A stretch of DNA of 6,817 nucleotides from positions 1 through 6,817 of the forward strand of contig JABSPG010000109.1 of NCBI GenBank assembly GCA_013214445.1, written 5' to 3'. Position 1 is the first letter of the stretch. Every line of letters begins with the position of its first letter. The position numbers and the translations under genes are program-made. Source of the DNA: Ekhidna sp. (GTDB lineage Bacteria > Bacteroidota > Bacteroidia > Cytophagales > Cyclobacteriaceae). The notes under the pieces are model-generated. The model was not told where the DNA came from, made no database searches, and saw only the letters and a list, made by a program, of their open reading frames with translations. Shown here piece by piece: positions 1 to 6,816 of this stretch.

Positions 1-2
1 AG

Positions 3-2513
3 CTTCCAAGTGGAGTAGGTATTGGTAGCATGGGCTTAGATGTAAGAGATTTTGGGCTAAATGCGCGATCATCAAGTTTTAAGAACTTATTTGGTCAAAT
101 ACAATTGAATATCTCAGACTTTTCTCTAGATCAAGATTCCGTGGTGATTTTGGGAAAGAAGCTGTTAATTCAAGATCAAATGTCTACATGGGGATTTCTT
201 GGGTGGGAGGCAAACGTCCAGCAAGAGAAACAAAGCATTTTGACTAGTCTTGATACGCTCTTAATTGAGGATCTAGAAATTGACAGTGTGTTGGTAGGAA
301 AGTTCGGAACTTTTGAAAAGGCGATCTTTATAAATCCTTCAGTGAATTTTGAGGCCAGTTCTGGGGCAAGTGGAGGAACGCTTGACTTGGGAATAGAGAA
401 GGAAATAATCATTTCAGGTGGAAAAGTTGAGGGCATCCTAGATTCAACAGCAGTAAGTCTAAGCGGTTTAGATGCTGATATATTTGTTGGAGATTCCACC
501 GCTTTTAGGAGTATGGATATTGAAGACATTTCCATTAGCTCAAGAGAGCTGAATCATGCATTAACAGTCGATAGATGGATGTATGATACTTTGGAAAGTA
601 GGATGCATTTCGAAGGCTTACAAGTAACCCCGATAGCGAAAGATAGGTCTGATATGAATCTTTACAATGTTCGGGTTCCTAATATGCAAATAACTGAATT
701 TGAACAATCTAAATTCTTTGATGAGAAGCATTTCTATGCTGATTCTCTTAAGCTGACAACTGCCTTTTTTGAAGTTATTAACAAAAAAAGGGATTCCGTA
801 GCTTCTACATCTCAGACCAATCAAGAAGATCTTACTTTTAATATTCACACAATAGCAATAAGTGATGCAGATCTTAGCTTGAAGAATGTTAGTCAAAGTC
901 TGGACTCCCTTGAAATTATGGGAGTAAACACGACTATATCTGATCTTGATTATCCACAAAAGGGACTTTTTGACAATGGAATACTGTATTCTGATTTCGT
1001 GCAGCTAGAGGTAGAGAACTTGTTTCCCTATCTACAAAATGGAGATTCTTTGACTCTAGGAAAGGTGATCTACTCCAGCGATTCTAGTGACTTTTCCTTC
1101 AATTCGATAAACTACTCCGATGTTGGTGGAACTAGGAAAATTGAGATTCCTAACTTGATTGTAAAGAGCCTGGACCTAAAGAAACTTGTCCAGAGTACTT
1201 CTTTTAAGTTGGATTCGATAATTTTTGAGAATCCTTCAATATATATTCAGCAAGGAGAACAAAGTCAGAAACAAGTATTCACTAAAGATATAGATGTGAA
1301 TTATTTGGGAATTACTCATATGTCTTTGATAGCGGATGAAATGAGTAACACAAAAAGGTATCAATTACCTGATCTAGATGTTTCCATCAATCGAATGTTT
1401 TCGAAAGATACCCTTACACTTAGTGCTTTATTTGAATCAATAGATGGTCTCAGTGTCCATAGCGGAGCTTTTGTTCTTCCACTTGATGACTCCTATAATC
1501 TGGATTTTGGAAATATAAATTTCCAGCATCCCCAGAACGAACTAGAGATTGACCAACTTCATATTCATTCCTCGCTCTCTGCACTTGACTACTCCAAGAG
1601 GTTAGATTTTCAGAATGATTGGTTTGATGTCTCTGCAGACAAGGTGCGTGTAGCCGATTTCGACTTAAGTGAGTTAGTCGAGGCTGAGAAATACACACCT
1701 AGTCAGGTGTCCATAGAAGGTTTAGATGCATTGATTTACAGAGACAAGGAGGTTCCTTTTCCGCAAGATCAAGTACGTGATTTGCCGCAAAGCATGCTTA
1801 GGGATCTTGTAACGAAATTTCAAGTAGACACCATTGAACTATCCGGCCGGATCAGGTATCAGGAAAAGCCCGATGATTATGATGATTACGGTGAGATTTC
1901 CTTTGATCAGAGTCAAATTCAACTTATCAATGCGAGCAATATCGACTCGAGGGAAAATGCAGTGATGATTTTGAATGGAACGGGGTTTTTGATGGGCAGT
2001 GGTAGATTTCAAGTCAATGGTACTTTTGATTTAAACTCCCCGAGCAACACTTTCTCACTGAGCGGGCAAGTGATTGATTTTCCTTTGGACTCCATGAATA
2101 GAATGCTTGGTCCTGTAGCTAATGTTAATATCAAAAGTGGCTATGCTAAAGAACTGGATTTTAATTTTCAGGCGGATAACGATCGAGCAAGAGGCGAAAT
2201 GAGATTCAGGTATAATGATCTAAAGGTTCAGATTCTAAATGTTAAGACGCATGATACTCAAGGATTTGGCCAGGGTATCAAGACCTTTTTTGCCAACACC
2301 TTTGTAGTGAAAAACAAGAATCCAAGTTATTTGGTCTTCCTTCGAAGGGGTACGATTTTTAACGAAAGAGACACATCAAGAGCGATTTTCAATTACTGGG
2401 GTAAGTCACTACTAAGCGGTGTGGTCAGTAGTATTGGTGTGCATAAATCAGACAAGGCAGAGAAGAGGTTTGACCGGACACAAGCACAGTCAAAGCAAAC
2501 CAATGAGAACTGA
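3..2513 (+). CDS. AsmA-like envelope protein, C-terminal part (5'-truncated by window edge)
   Basis: The frame is open from base 3, nine codons before the first ATG at 30, so the real start lies outside the window and the N-terminal membrane anchor expected for this family is not visible. Residues are numbered from the ATG at 30. The visible 827 residues are almost wholly short alternating beta-type stretches of the kind "DSLxL..I.I.NP.I", with very few cysteines and no enzyme motif. The end carries the most family-like part: GEMRFRYNDLKVQILN near residues 722-737, then an FFANTFVVKNKNP segment and an RRGTIFNERDTSRAIFNYW segment, leading to KSLLSGVVSSIGV before a polar tail. Known: the Y-x-D-L-x-V pattern and this ending occur in AsmA/DUF748-like proteins of Bacteroidota, which belong with envelope proteins thought to bridge or assemble the outer membrane. 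Inferred: anchored in the inner membrane and extending into the periplasm. Substrate unknown. It is followed after 15 bases by the GH113-like gene. Confidence 0.72.
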   Translation, partial: LPSGVGIGSMGLDVRDFGLNARSSSFKNLFGQIQLNISDFSLDQDSVVILGKKLLIQDQMSTWGFLGWEANVQQEKQSILTSLDTLLIEDLEIDSVLVGKFGTFEKAIFINPSVNFEASSGASGGTLDLGIEKEIIISGGKVEGILDSTAVSLSGLDADIFVGDSTAFRSMDIEDISISSRELNHALTVDRWMYDTLESRMHFEGLQVTPIAKDRSDMNLYNVRVPNMQITEFEQSKFFDEKHFYADSLKLTTAFFEVINKKRDSVASTSQTNQEDLTFNIHTIAISDADLSLKNVSQSLDSLEIMGVNTTISDLDYPQKGLFDNGILYSDFVQLEVENLFPYLQNGDSLTLGKVIYSSDSSDFSFNSINYSDVGGTRKIEIPNLIVKSLDLKKLVQSTSFKLDSIIFENPSIYIQQGEQSQKQVFTKDIDVNYLGITHMSLIADEMSNTKRYQLPDLDVSINRMFSKDTLTLSALFESIDGLSVHSGAFVLPLDDSYNLDFGNINFQHPQNELEIDQLHIHSSLSALDYSKRLDFQNDWFDVSADKVRVADFDLSELVEAEKYTPSQVSIEGLDALIYRDKEVPFPQDQVRDLPQSMLRDLVTKFQVDTIELSGRIRYQEKPDDYDDYGEISFDQSQIQLINASNIDSRENAVMILNGTGFLMGSGRFQVNGTFDLNSPSNTFSLSGQVIDFPLDSMNRMLGPVANVNIKSGYAKELDFNFQADNDRARGEMRFRYNDLKVQILNVKTHDTQGFGQGIKTFFANTFVVKNKNPSYLVFLRRGTIFNERDTSRAIFNYWGKSLLSGVVSSIGVHKSDKAEKRFDRTQAQSKQTNEN

Positions 2514-2528
2514 GAACGTTTTTTCACC

Positions 2529-3536
2529 ATGAGATTATTTGTAATTCTCTTAATGCTACTAATCGGTGGAGCTACGGTGGTTTTCGTGCCTGACGAGGCT
2601 AAAAAAATAAGTGGTGTAAGCTTGGTTAATCCTCCTAGAAAAATCAACCAGGAAAAGATGGGTGAGGTGAAGCGAATCAACGCTGAATGGGTGGCTGTAA
2701 TACCATATGGATTTTCAAGGTCAGGTCAACCTGAGGTAACTTTCGATCATTCGCAACAGTGGTGGGGAGAGCAAACTGAAGGCTCCTGCACATTGATTGA
2801 ATACGCAAAAGTGCACAAACTGAAGGTTATGCTAAAGCCGCATGTCTGGGTTATGGGGGAAGGTTGGACTGGAGATTTTGATTTGAATGAAAGTGAAGAT
2901 TGGTTGATTTGGGAAAGAGATTTTTCTAAGTACATCCTTCACTATGCCAAAGTCGCAGATTCATTGGATGTGGAGATCATGTGCATTGGAACGGAATATC
3001 GAATTCCAGCAAGAGAACGTCCTGAATTTTGGAGAGGATTGATAAAGGAAGTTAGAAAGGTTTATGCTGGGAAAGTCACCTATGCATCTAATTGGGACAA
3101 CTATGAGAACATTGTTTGGTGGGATGATGTGGATTATATAGGACTGGACGCTTATTTCCCGTTAGCTGAGGGAGTCCATCCTAAAATTGAAGAAATTGAG
3201 AGTGGTTGGAGTTTAGTTATTGAAAACCTCAGTTCTTTCGCCAGAAGATGGGATAAGCAGATTCTCTTCACAGAATATGGTTTTCAAAGTGCCAATGGTG
3301 CTGCAGGCAAACACTGGGAAGTTGATAAATCGGAGAATAATATCAATGAGCAGTTGCAGGCTGACGCATATGAAGCAACATACCGTTCGCTTATGGATAA
3401 GTCTTGGTTCGCAGGAGGATTTCTTTGGAAATGGCATTTTAATGCAAGAAATGGTAGATGGAGAGGTACTGAATGGACTCCACAGAATAAACCAGCAGAA
3501 AAGGTAATTGCAAAATGGTATCGTAAAAATCTTTAA
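2529..3536 (+). CDS. Exported GH113-type glycoside hydrolase homologue (beta-mannanase-like TIM barrel)
   Basis: A 335-residue protein, close to the usual length for one TIM-barrel domain. Residues 1-20 are a hydrophobic signal peptide or anchor with no lipobox cysteine, so the product is probably periplasmic or membrane-tethered. The barrel then runs to the C terminus: WVAVIPYGF (54-62), QWWGE (77-81), LKVMLKPHVWV (98-108), IGTEYR (153-158), YIGLDAYFP (203-211), ILFTEYGF (245-252), GGFLWKWH (296-303) and a PQNKPAEKVI tail. E156 after strand 4 fits the acid/base and E249 after strand 7 the nucleophile of clan GH-A retaining enzymes, so activity is expected. Known: characterised GH113 members are endo-beta-1,4-mannanases. 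Many Bacteroidota homologues of this type are uncharacterised, so mannan as substrate is inference only. The start at 2529 is the only ATG that includes the whole hydrophobic leader. There is no Shine-Dalgarno, as is normal in this phylum. It lies 15 bases after the AsmA-like gene and no SusC/SusD genes are in view, so it does not look like part of a polysaccharide utilisation locus. Confidence 0.85.
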   Translation: MRLFVILLMLLIGGATVVFVPDEAKKISGVSLVNPPRKINQEKMGEVKRINAEWVAVIPYGFSRSGQPEVTFDHSQQWWGEQTEGSCTLIEYAKVHKLKVMLKPHVWVMGEGWTGDFDLNESEDWLIWERDFSKYILHYAKVADSLDVEIMCIGTEYRIPARERPEFWRGLIKEVRKVYAGKVTYASNWDNYENIVWWDDVDYIGLDAYFPLAEGVHPKIEEIESGWSLVIENLSSFARRWDKQILFTEYGFQSANGAAGKHWEVDKSENNINEQLQADAYEATYRSLMDKSWFAGGFLWKWHFNARNGRWRGTEWTPQNKPAEKVIAKWYRKNL

Positions 3537-3560
3537 ATTTCGTCTATTAAAAGCAATGCA

Positions 3561-3827
3561 ATGAGTGAATCAAGAAAAGTAGAAGAGATCCTTTCCGAAC
3601 TGGGTAGAAAAATTGATCATCTAGTTGAGGAGACAAAGAAGGCGGGAGCAAAAGTATCTGATGATATGGAAGAGCAGATTTCAAAGTTGAAAGCTCAAAA
3701 GGAAAAACTAGAGGATGAAATGAGAGATCGTTCCTCTAAGTCAGGAGAAAAATGGGCTGAAGCTAAGGATCATTTGAATGATGCAGCGGCTGCTGTTAAT
3801 AAGGCAATCGCTTCACTTTTTAAGTAG
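3561..3827 (+). CDS. Small charged all-helical (coiled-coil) protein, function unknown
   Basis: An 88-residue protein without cysteine or proline, with a single tryptophan (W65) and very rich in Lys, Glu and Asp. Residues 5-55 show heptad-like spacing of hydrophobics (V7, I10, L11, L14, I18, L21, then M36, I40, L43, L50), typical of an amphipathic or coiled-coil helix. A GEKWAEAKDHLNDAAAAVNKAI segment follows and the protein ends in a short hydrophobic SLF. There is no signal peptide or membrane segment, so it is probably cytoplasmic. The pattern recalls apolipoprotein- or LEA-like helical stress proteins, but I do not recognise a named family and assign no function. It starts 24 bases after the GH113-like gene on the same strand and is probably co-transcribed. 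The ATG at 3561 is chosen because the nearby ATG at 3556 is out of frame. Confidence 0.72.
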   Translation: MSESRKVEEILSELGRKIDHLVEETKKAGAKVSDDMEEQISKLKAQKEKLEDEMRDRSSKSGEKWAEAKDHLNDAAAAVNKAIASLFK

Positions 3828-3969
3828 TTTTCATTCGCCGAGACATCCATAATTTTTGTAGTTCAATGCAAAAACTATCGCTATTGGGATTATATTTTAC
3901 CAGAAGCTGCATGATAACTTTTTGTTGAAATACTCTAACATGTTCTGAAAAGTAAATCAAAATAGCATT

Positions 3970-5301
3970 TTATCTAATCACCTCGGAAGGAAAAACCACT
4001 AAACTCTCATTGCCTTCTTGGTCTACAGATGCTACACCAAACAGGTAGTTGTCAATAACGATACCCTCTAAAGTATATTGATTGGTGCTGGCAGGCACAA
4101 AACGAAAACTATCCCAAGTAGGAGAAGTCGTATCTCTGAAGTACACTTTATAGCCTTTAAGGTCAGGATGATCTACAGCATCCCAAACAAGCGTAGTGGA
4201 TGGCTTCACGGCACCACCGATTTTGACACCTTTGGGCTCTGGAGGCGCTGATGCAAGTGCCGCCAAGGTTATTGCATTTACCGCAGTTAATTTAGCTGCA
4301 TATTCAAAATTTACTCCTTCAATGACATCACCGTAATCGATCCCATTTTCGGTTCTTAAATCCTGATGTTGGCGGTTGTAGTTTTCGTGAGCCTCCATGA
4401 TTCTAACACCCGCAAAGCCAGCGTCGCAAAATGGTCGGTGATGTCCTCCCCTACCAAATCGATCAAGTCGGTAAATCATCATGGGATTCATCTCTGGCAT
4501 GTAAGTTTTGGTCATAGTATGGACATACCTGGCAAGCTGACGAGAAATGCCGTCTACCTCACCACCATAATATCTTCGCATCCTTTTCTCAAAATCTGAA
4601 TCCTTAGGATTCGTTGGTTCTGAAAAGATCCTGAAGGTACGATTGTCGATTACCCCATCTACACCCTCAATGTTTCCTATCATATCGTTGTTTAACACTC
4701 CAATGATCTCCCAGCCCTCTTCTTTAGCTTTTGCTGCCAAATGTTTTCCTCCATATAAACCTTGTTCCTCTCCGGATAAGCCTACCAAAAGAATGGAGCT
4801 TTCAAATTCGTACTTCGAGAGAACTCTTGCAGCCTCAATAACCCCAGCCATGCCAGAGGCATTGTCATTTGCTCCAGGAGAGTCATCAGTATAATTGAGC
4901 GGATCAGAAACGCGACTATCAATATCTCCAGCCATTATCACATACCGATTTGGGTACTTAGTACCCTTTTTGATGGCTAGGACATTGACCACCTCAGTAT
5001 CTTTTGTTATTCTGGTTTTAGCACTTCCCTTCTCTAGGGTCCGATGCATAGAGACTTCTAAACATCCCCCACAATTTTCTGAAATAGCCTCAAACTCAGC
5101 TTTTATCCACCTTCGTGCTGCTCCTATTCCTCTCGAATCTGACTTAGTCTCTGACATGGTATGCCGAGTCCCAAAAGAAACAAGCTTCCTAATGTCAGAC
5201 TCGATACGTGAAGCATCTACCTGTTCAATAATCTGATAAGAAAGCTGAGCACTTGAATTCATAAAAGTGAAAAAGAAAATACAGTAAACTACAACTCGCA
5301 T
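3970..5301 (-). CDS. Secreted M28-family zinc metallopeptidase with C-terminal FnIII-like domain
   Basis: A 443-residue protein. Residues 1-18 form a signal peptide (VVVYCIFFFTF core, SSA|Q cleavage site), so it is exported. The peptidase domain spans about 25-350 and shows the M28 signature in order: GDIDS (125-129), PGANDNASG (142-150, bridging D146), SGEEQGLYG (176-184, general base E178 and ligand E179), NNDMIGN (204-210, ligand D206) and GHHRPF (286-291, probable ligand H288). The first ligand is normally His in an H-x-D motif, but here that place is D126. A CGGC pair (77-80) may form a disulphide. Residues about 352-443 look like one fibronectin type III domain (PPEPKGVKI, TLVWDAV, LKGYKVYFR, FGVASVDQEGNES). 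Known: M28 enzymes are di-zinc amino- or carboxypeptidases. The exact substrate cannot be read here. No type IX sorting domain is visible at the C terminus. It converges with the small helical gene and diverges from the transketolase operon. Confidence 0.9.
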   Translation of the reverse strand: MRVVVYCIFFFTFMNSSAQLSYQIIEQVDASRIESDIRKLVSFGTRHTMSETKSDSRGIGAARRWIKAEFEAISENCGGCLEVSMHRTLEKGSAKTRITKDTEVVNVLAIKKGTKYPNRYVIMAGDIDSRVSDPLNYTDDSPGANDNASGMAGVIEAARVLSKYEFESSILLVGLSGEEQGLYGGKHLAAKAKEEGWEIIGVLNNDMIGNIEGVDGVIDNRTFRIFSEPTNPKDSDFEKRMRRYYGGEVDGISRQLARYVHTMTKTYMPEMNPMMIYRLDRFGRGGHHRPFCDAGFAGVRIMEAHENYNRQHQDLRTENGIDYGDVIEGVNFEYAAKLTAVNAITLAALASAPPEPKGVKIGGAVKPSTTLVWDAVDHPDLKGYKVYFRDTTSPTWDSFRFVPASTNQYTLEGIVIDNYLFGVASVDQEGNESLVVFPSEVIR

Positions 5302-5338
5302 GGGACTCTTTTTTAGCTAGGTTAAGTTAACAAATACA
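5302..5338 (-). promoter_or_regulatory. Weak candidate promoter region for the M28 peptidase gene
   Basis: On the minus strand the bases at 5338-5331 read TGTATTTG, one mismatch from the Bacteroidota -7 consensus TAnnTTTG, and lie about 29 bases before the peptidase ATG. I find no good -33 TTG at the expected distance. The perfect 11-base inverted repeat GTTAAGTTAAC (5321-5331) overlaps the element by one base and lies between it and the start codon, where a regulator could act. This is suggestive only. Confidence 0.22.
5321..5331. repeat. Short perfect inverted repeat, GTTAA-G-TTAAC
   Basis: Two 5-base arms flank one central base in the divergent intergenic region between the peptidase and transketolase genes. 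Its position could suit an operator, but an AT-rich palindrome this short also occurs by chance. Confidence 0.3.
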
Positions 5339-5349
5339 GGTTGCCTCTG

Positions 5350-5379
5350 TTCGTCAGTTTTTGCGATTGATTAGTTTTG
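5350..5379 (+). promoter_or_regulatory. Candidate Bacteroidota-type promoter for the transketolase operon
   Basis: TAGTTTTG at 5372-5379 matches the Bacteroidota primary-sigma -7 consensus TAnnTTTG exactly. A TTC (consensus TTG) at 5350-5352 lies 19 bases upstream, near the expected -33 position, so that half is imperfect. Transcription would begin around 5385-5388, leaving a leader of roughly 15 bases before the ATG at 5402. The leader holds the A-rich stretch GAAAAATATAA in place of a Shine-Dalgarno, as is common in this phylum. Confidence 0.42.
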
Positions 5380-5401
5380 CCACCTTGAAAAATATAACCT
5401 C

Positions 5402-6253
5402 ATGCCAAACCCTCCTAACTTAGAAAATCTTCAGAATATTTGCTCACAGGTACGACGCGATATTGTTCGAATGGTACATGCTGTAAACTCAGGTCACCCC
5501 GGTGGTTCTCTAGGGTGTACCGAATACTTTGTCGCCTTGTACCACCATATAATGGAGTATAGCAACGACTTCAAAATGGATGGAGAAAACGAAGACGTTT
5601 TCTTTCTTTCAAATGGCCATATATCTCCAGTTTTCTATAGCACTTTAGCAAGAGCTGGTTTCTTTCCTGTTGCAGAGCTAGCAACATTTAGAAAGATTGA
5701 TTCGAGGCTTCAAGGTCATCCGGCAACTGAAGAAGGACTACCTGGTATAAGAATAGCTTCTGGCTCTCTGGGGCAAGGTCTATCAGCTGCTATTGGAGTT
5801 GCTCTGGCAAAAAAACTAAACGATGATAGCAAGATTGTATATGCTCTGATGGGAGATGGTGAACAGCAAGAGGGTCAGATCTGGGAAGCAGCACTATTCG
5901 CAGCTCACAATAAAGTGGATAACCTAATTGCTACCATTGATTACAATAAGCAGCAAATTGATGGTTCCATTGATGATATAAACTCACTTGGAGACGTAAA
6001 GGCTAAATATGATTCATTTGGATGGCTAACAATGAGCTGTGATGGAAATGACATGGAAGAGTTAATAAACACCCTGGAATCTGCCAAAGAAAAAACCGGA
6101 TCGGGTCAACCAATTATGATCATTATGAGTACCGAAATGGGTAAAGGAGTTGATTTTATGGAGGGTACTCACAAGTGGCACGGAGTAGCCCCCAATGACG
6201 AACAACTTGCCGATGCACTTAGCCAATTAGAAGAAACATTAGGAGACTATTAA
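5402..6253 (+). CDS. Transketolase, N-terminal (TPP-binding) subunit
   Basis: A 283-residue protein, the usual full length for the N-terminal half of a split transketolase. With its partner it transfers two-carbon ketol units in the non-oxidative pentose phosphate pathway, linking ribose-5-phosphate to glycolysis in the cytoplasm. Visible motifs are SGHPGGSLG (30-38), LSNGHISP (69-76, H73), LQGHP (103-107), ASGSLGQGLS (119-128), the thiamine diphosphate/Mg motif GDGEQQEGQIWEA (151-163) closing at YN (181-182), and GTHKWHG (255-261). H32, H73, H106, D152 and N182 are all at family-typical places, so it should be functional. The start at 5402 gives the normal N terminus ahead of the QVRRDIVRMVHA helix. 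The C-terminal subunit follows after 11 bases, clearly as one operon. A divergent promoter region lies upstream. Confidence 0.95.
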   Translation: MPNPPNLENLQNICSQVRRDIVRMVHAVNSGHPGGSLGCTEYFVALYHHIMEYSNDFKMDGENEDVFFLSNGHISPVFYSTLARAGFFPVAELATFRKIDSRLQGHPATEEGLPGIRIASGSLGQGLSAAIGVALAKKLNDDSKIVYALMGDGEQQEGQIWEAALFAAHNKVDNLIATIDYNKQQIDGSIDDINSLGDVKAKYDSFGWLTMSCDGNDMEELINTLESAKEKTGSGQPIMIIMSTEMGKGVDFMEGTHKWHGVAPNDEQLADALSQLEETLGDY

Positions 6254-6264
6254 TCATCAACAGA

Positions 6265-6813
6265 ATGAACACAAAAATTACATATACAGATAAAAAAGAT
6301 ACCCGTTCTGGATTTGGTGATGGTCTTCTTGAAGCGGCTAAAAACAATCCAAATATTGTAGGTCTTTGCGCCGATCTTACTGGATCACTTAAGATGAATG
6401 CCTTTCAAAACGAATTCCCGGAAAGATTCTTTCAAGTAGGTATTGCAGAAGCTAACATGATGGGTATTGCAGCAGGTCTTGCTACGGCTGGAAAGATCCC
6501 TTTCACAGGAACATTTGCCAACTTTTCTACAAGCAGAGTCTATGATCAACTCCGTCAAGCAATAGCTTACTCGGAAAAAAACGTAAAGGTATGTGCCTCG
6601 CATGCAGGTCTAACCCTTGGAGAAGATGGTGCGACACACCAAGTATTGGAAGATATTGGAATGACAAAGATGCTTCCGAACTTCACTGTAATTAATCCAT
6701 GCGACTATCATCAGACTAAAGCTCGCGCGCTCCCCCTTGGCCTGGCGCATCAGCCATGGAAAAACAAAGCCCCTATTGCCATAGTGAATAAGCCATATAC
6801 CGAGAAAGACTAG
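6265..6813 (+). CDS. Transketolase, C-terminal (pyrimidine-binding) subunit, truncated at a sequence junction
   Basis: The partner of the N-terminal subunit, starting 11 bases after it. Residues 1-153 match the family: DTRSGFGDGL (12-21), the catalytic-glutamate motif VGIAEANMMGIAAG (58-71, E62), TGTFANFSTSRVYDQLRQ (81-98), HAGLTLGEDGATHQ (113-126) and VINPCDYHQTKA (142-153). Intact subunits are about 315 residues and continue after TKA with a segment ending in a "GPVYLRFGRP"-type motif, then the transketolase C-terminal domain. Here residues 154-182 (from about 6724) show no likeness to that, and the frame stops by chance at TAG 6811-6813. The last bases fit a different gene on the other strand. 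So the CDS is real to about 6723 and the rest is foreign or chimeric. If this truncation were genuine, the enzyme would lack half the subunit and probably not work. Confidence 0.88.
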   Translation: MNTKITYTDKKDTRSGFGDGLLEAAKNNPNIVGLCADLTGSLKMNAFQNEFPERFFQVGIAEANMMGIAAGLATAGKIPFTGTFANFSTSRVYDQLRQAIAYSEKNVKVCASHAGLTLGEDGATHQVLEDIGMTKMLPNFTVINPCDYHQTKARALPLGLAHQPWKNKAPIAIVNKPYTEKD

Positions 6814-6816
6814 GGG
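6721..6816 (-). CDS. Fragment of a steroid 5-alpha-reductase (SRD5A)-like membrane enzyme, open at both ends
   Basis: Read on the minus strand from 6816, 32 codons are open with no stop and encode FLGIWLIHYGNRGFVFPWLM followed by RQAKGERAS. This fits the conserved core of 3-oxo-5-alpha-steroid 4-dehydrogenase-like proteins, where a membrane helix ends in "F-L-V-H-Y-G-H-R" and continues to "Y-P-F-L-M-R-G-G-K" (human SRD5A1, recalled from memory). The HYG-R, P-x-LMR and following K-G or G-K positions agree. Family members reduce C=C bonds of steroid or enone-type lipids with NADPH. Bacterial homologues exist and are mostly uncharacterised. No start or stop codon is visible: the gene would continue past the window's right edge (its 5' side) and is cut on its 3' side where the transketolase sequence begins. 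About three quarters of bases 6721-6759 are G or C, unlike the surrounding AT-rich genes. Confidence 0.6.

Noticed and set aside
1..29. Start of the AsmA-like gene at the ATG at position 30
   Set aside because: The frame is open to the window edge with family-like residues before that Met, so it is an internal methionine rather than the true start.
2393..2680. Minus-strand frame across the AsmA-like/GH113-like gene boundary
   Set aside because: It spans two real plus-strand coding regions and their short gap, and its translation looks like an antisense artefact.
3220..3507. Overlapping 95-codon plus-strand frame inside the GH113-like gene
   Set aside because: It is a frame-shifted shadow of the region that encodes the nucleophile motif and barrel end of the hydrolase, with no independent family likeness.
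3869..3924. Imperfect inverted repeat (CAAAAACTATC with GATAACTTTTTG) between the convergent genes, considered as a terminator
   Set aside because: The stem is AT-only at its base, has a mismatch and a bulge, and encloses a loop of more than 30 bases, so it is not a convincing intrinsic terminator. Nothing else in 3828-3969 looks structured.
4366..5236. Three plus-strand open frames (4366-4599, 4643-4894, 4895-5236) opposite the M28 peptidase gene
   Set aside because: They lie wholly antisense to a well-supported peptidase with intact motifs, and their translations show no domain or sensible composition.
6724..6813. Plus-strand residues 154-182 of the transketolase frame as a novel short C terminus
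   Set aside because: The translation matches nothing expected, while the opposite strand over the same bases fits the SRD5A core. The TAG stop is simply the antisense of a CTA codon in that fragment.
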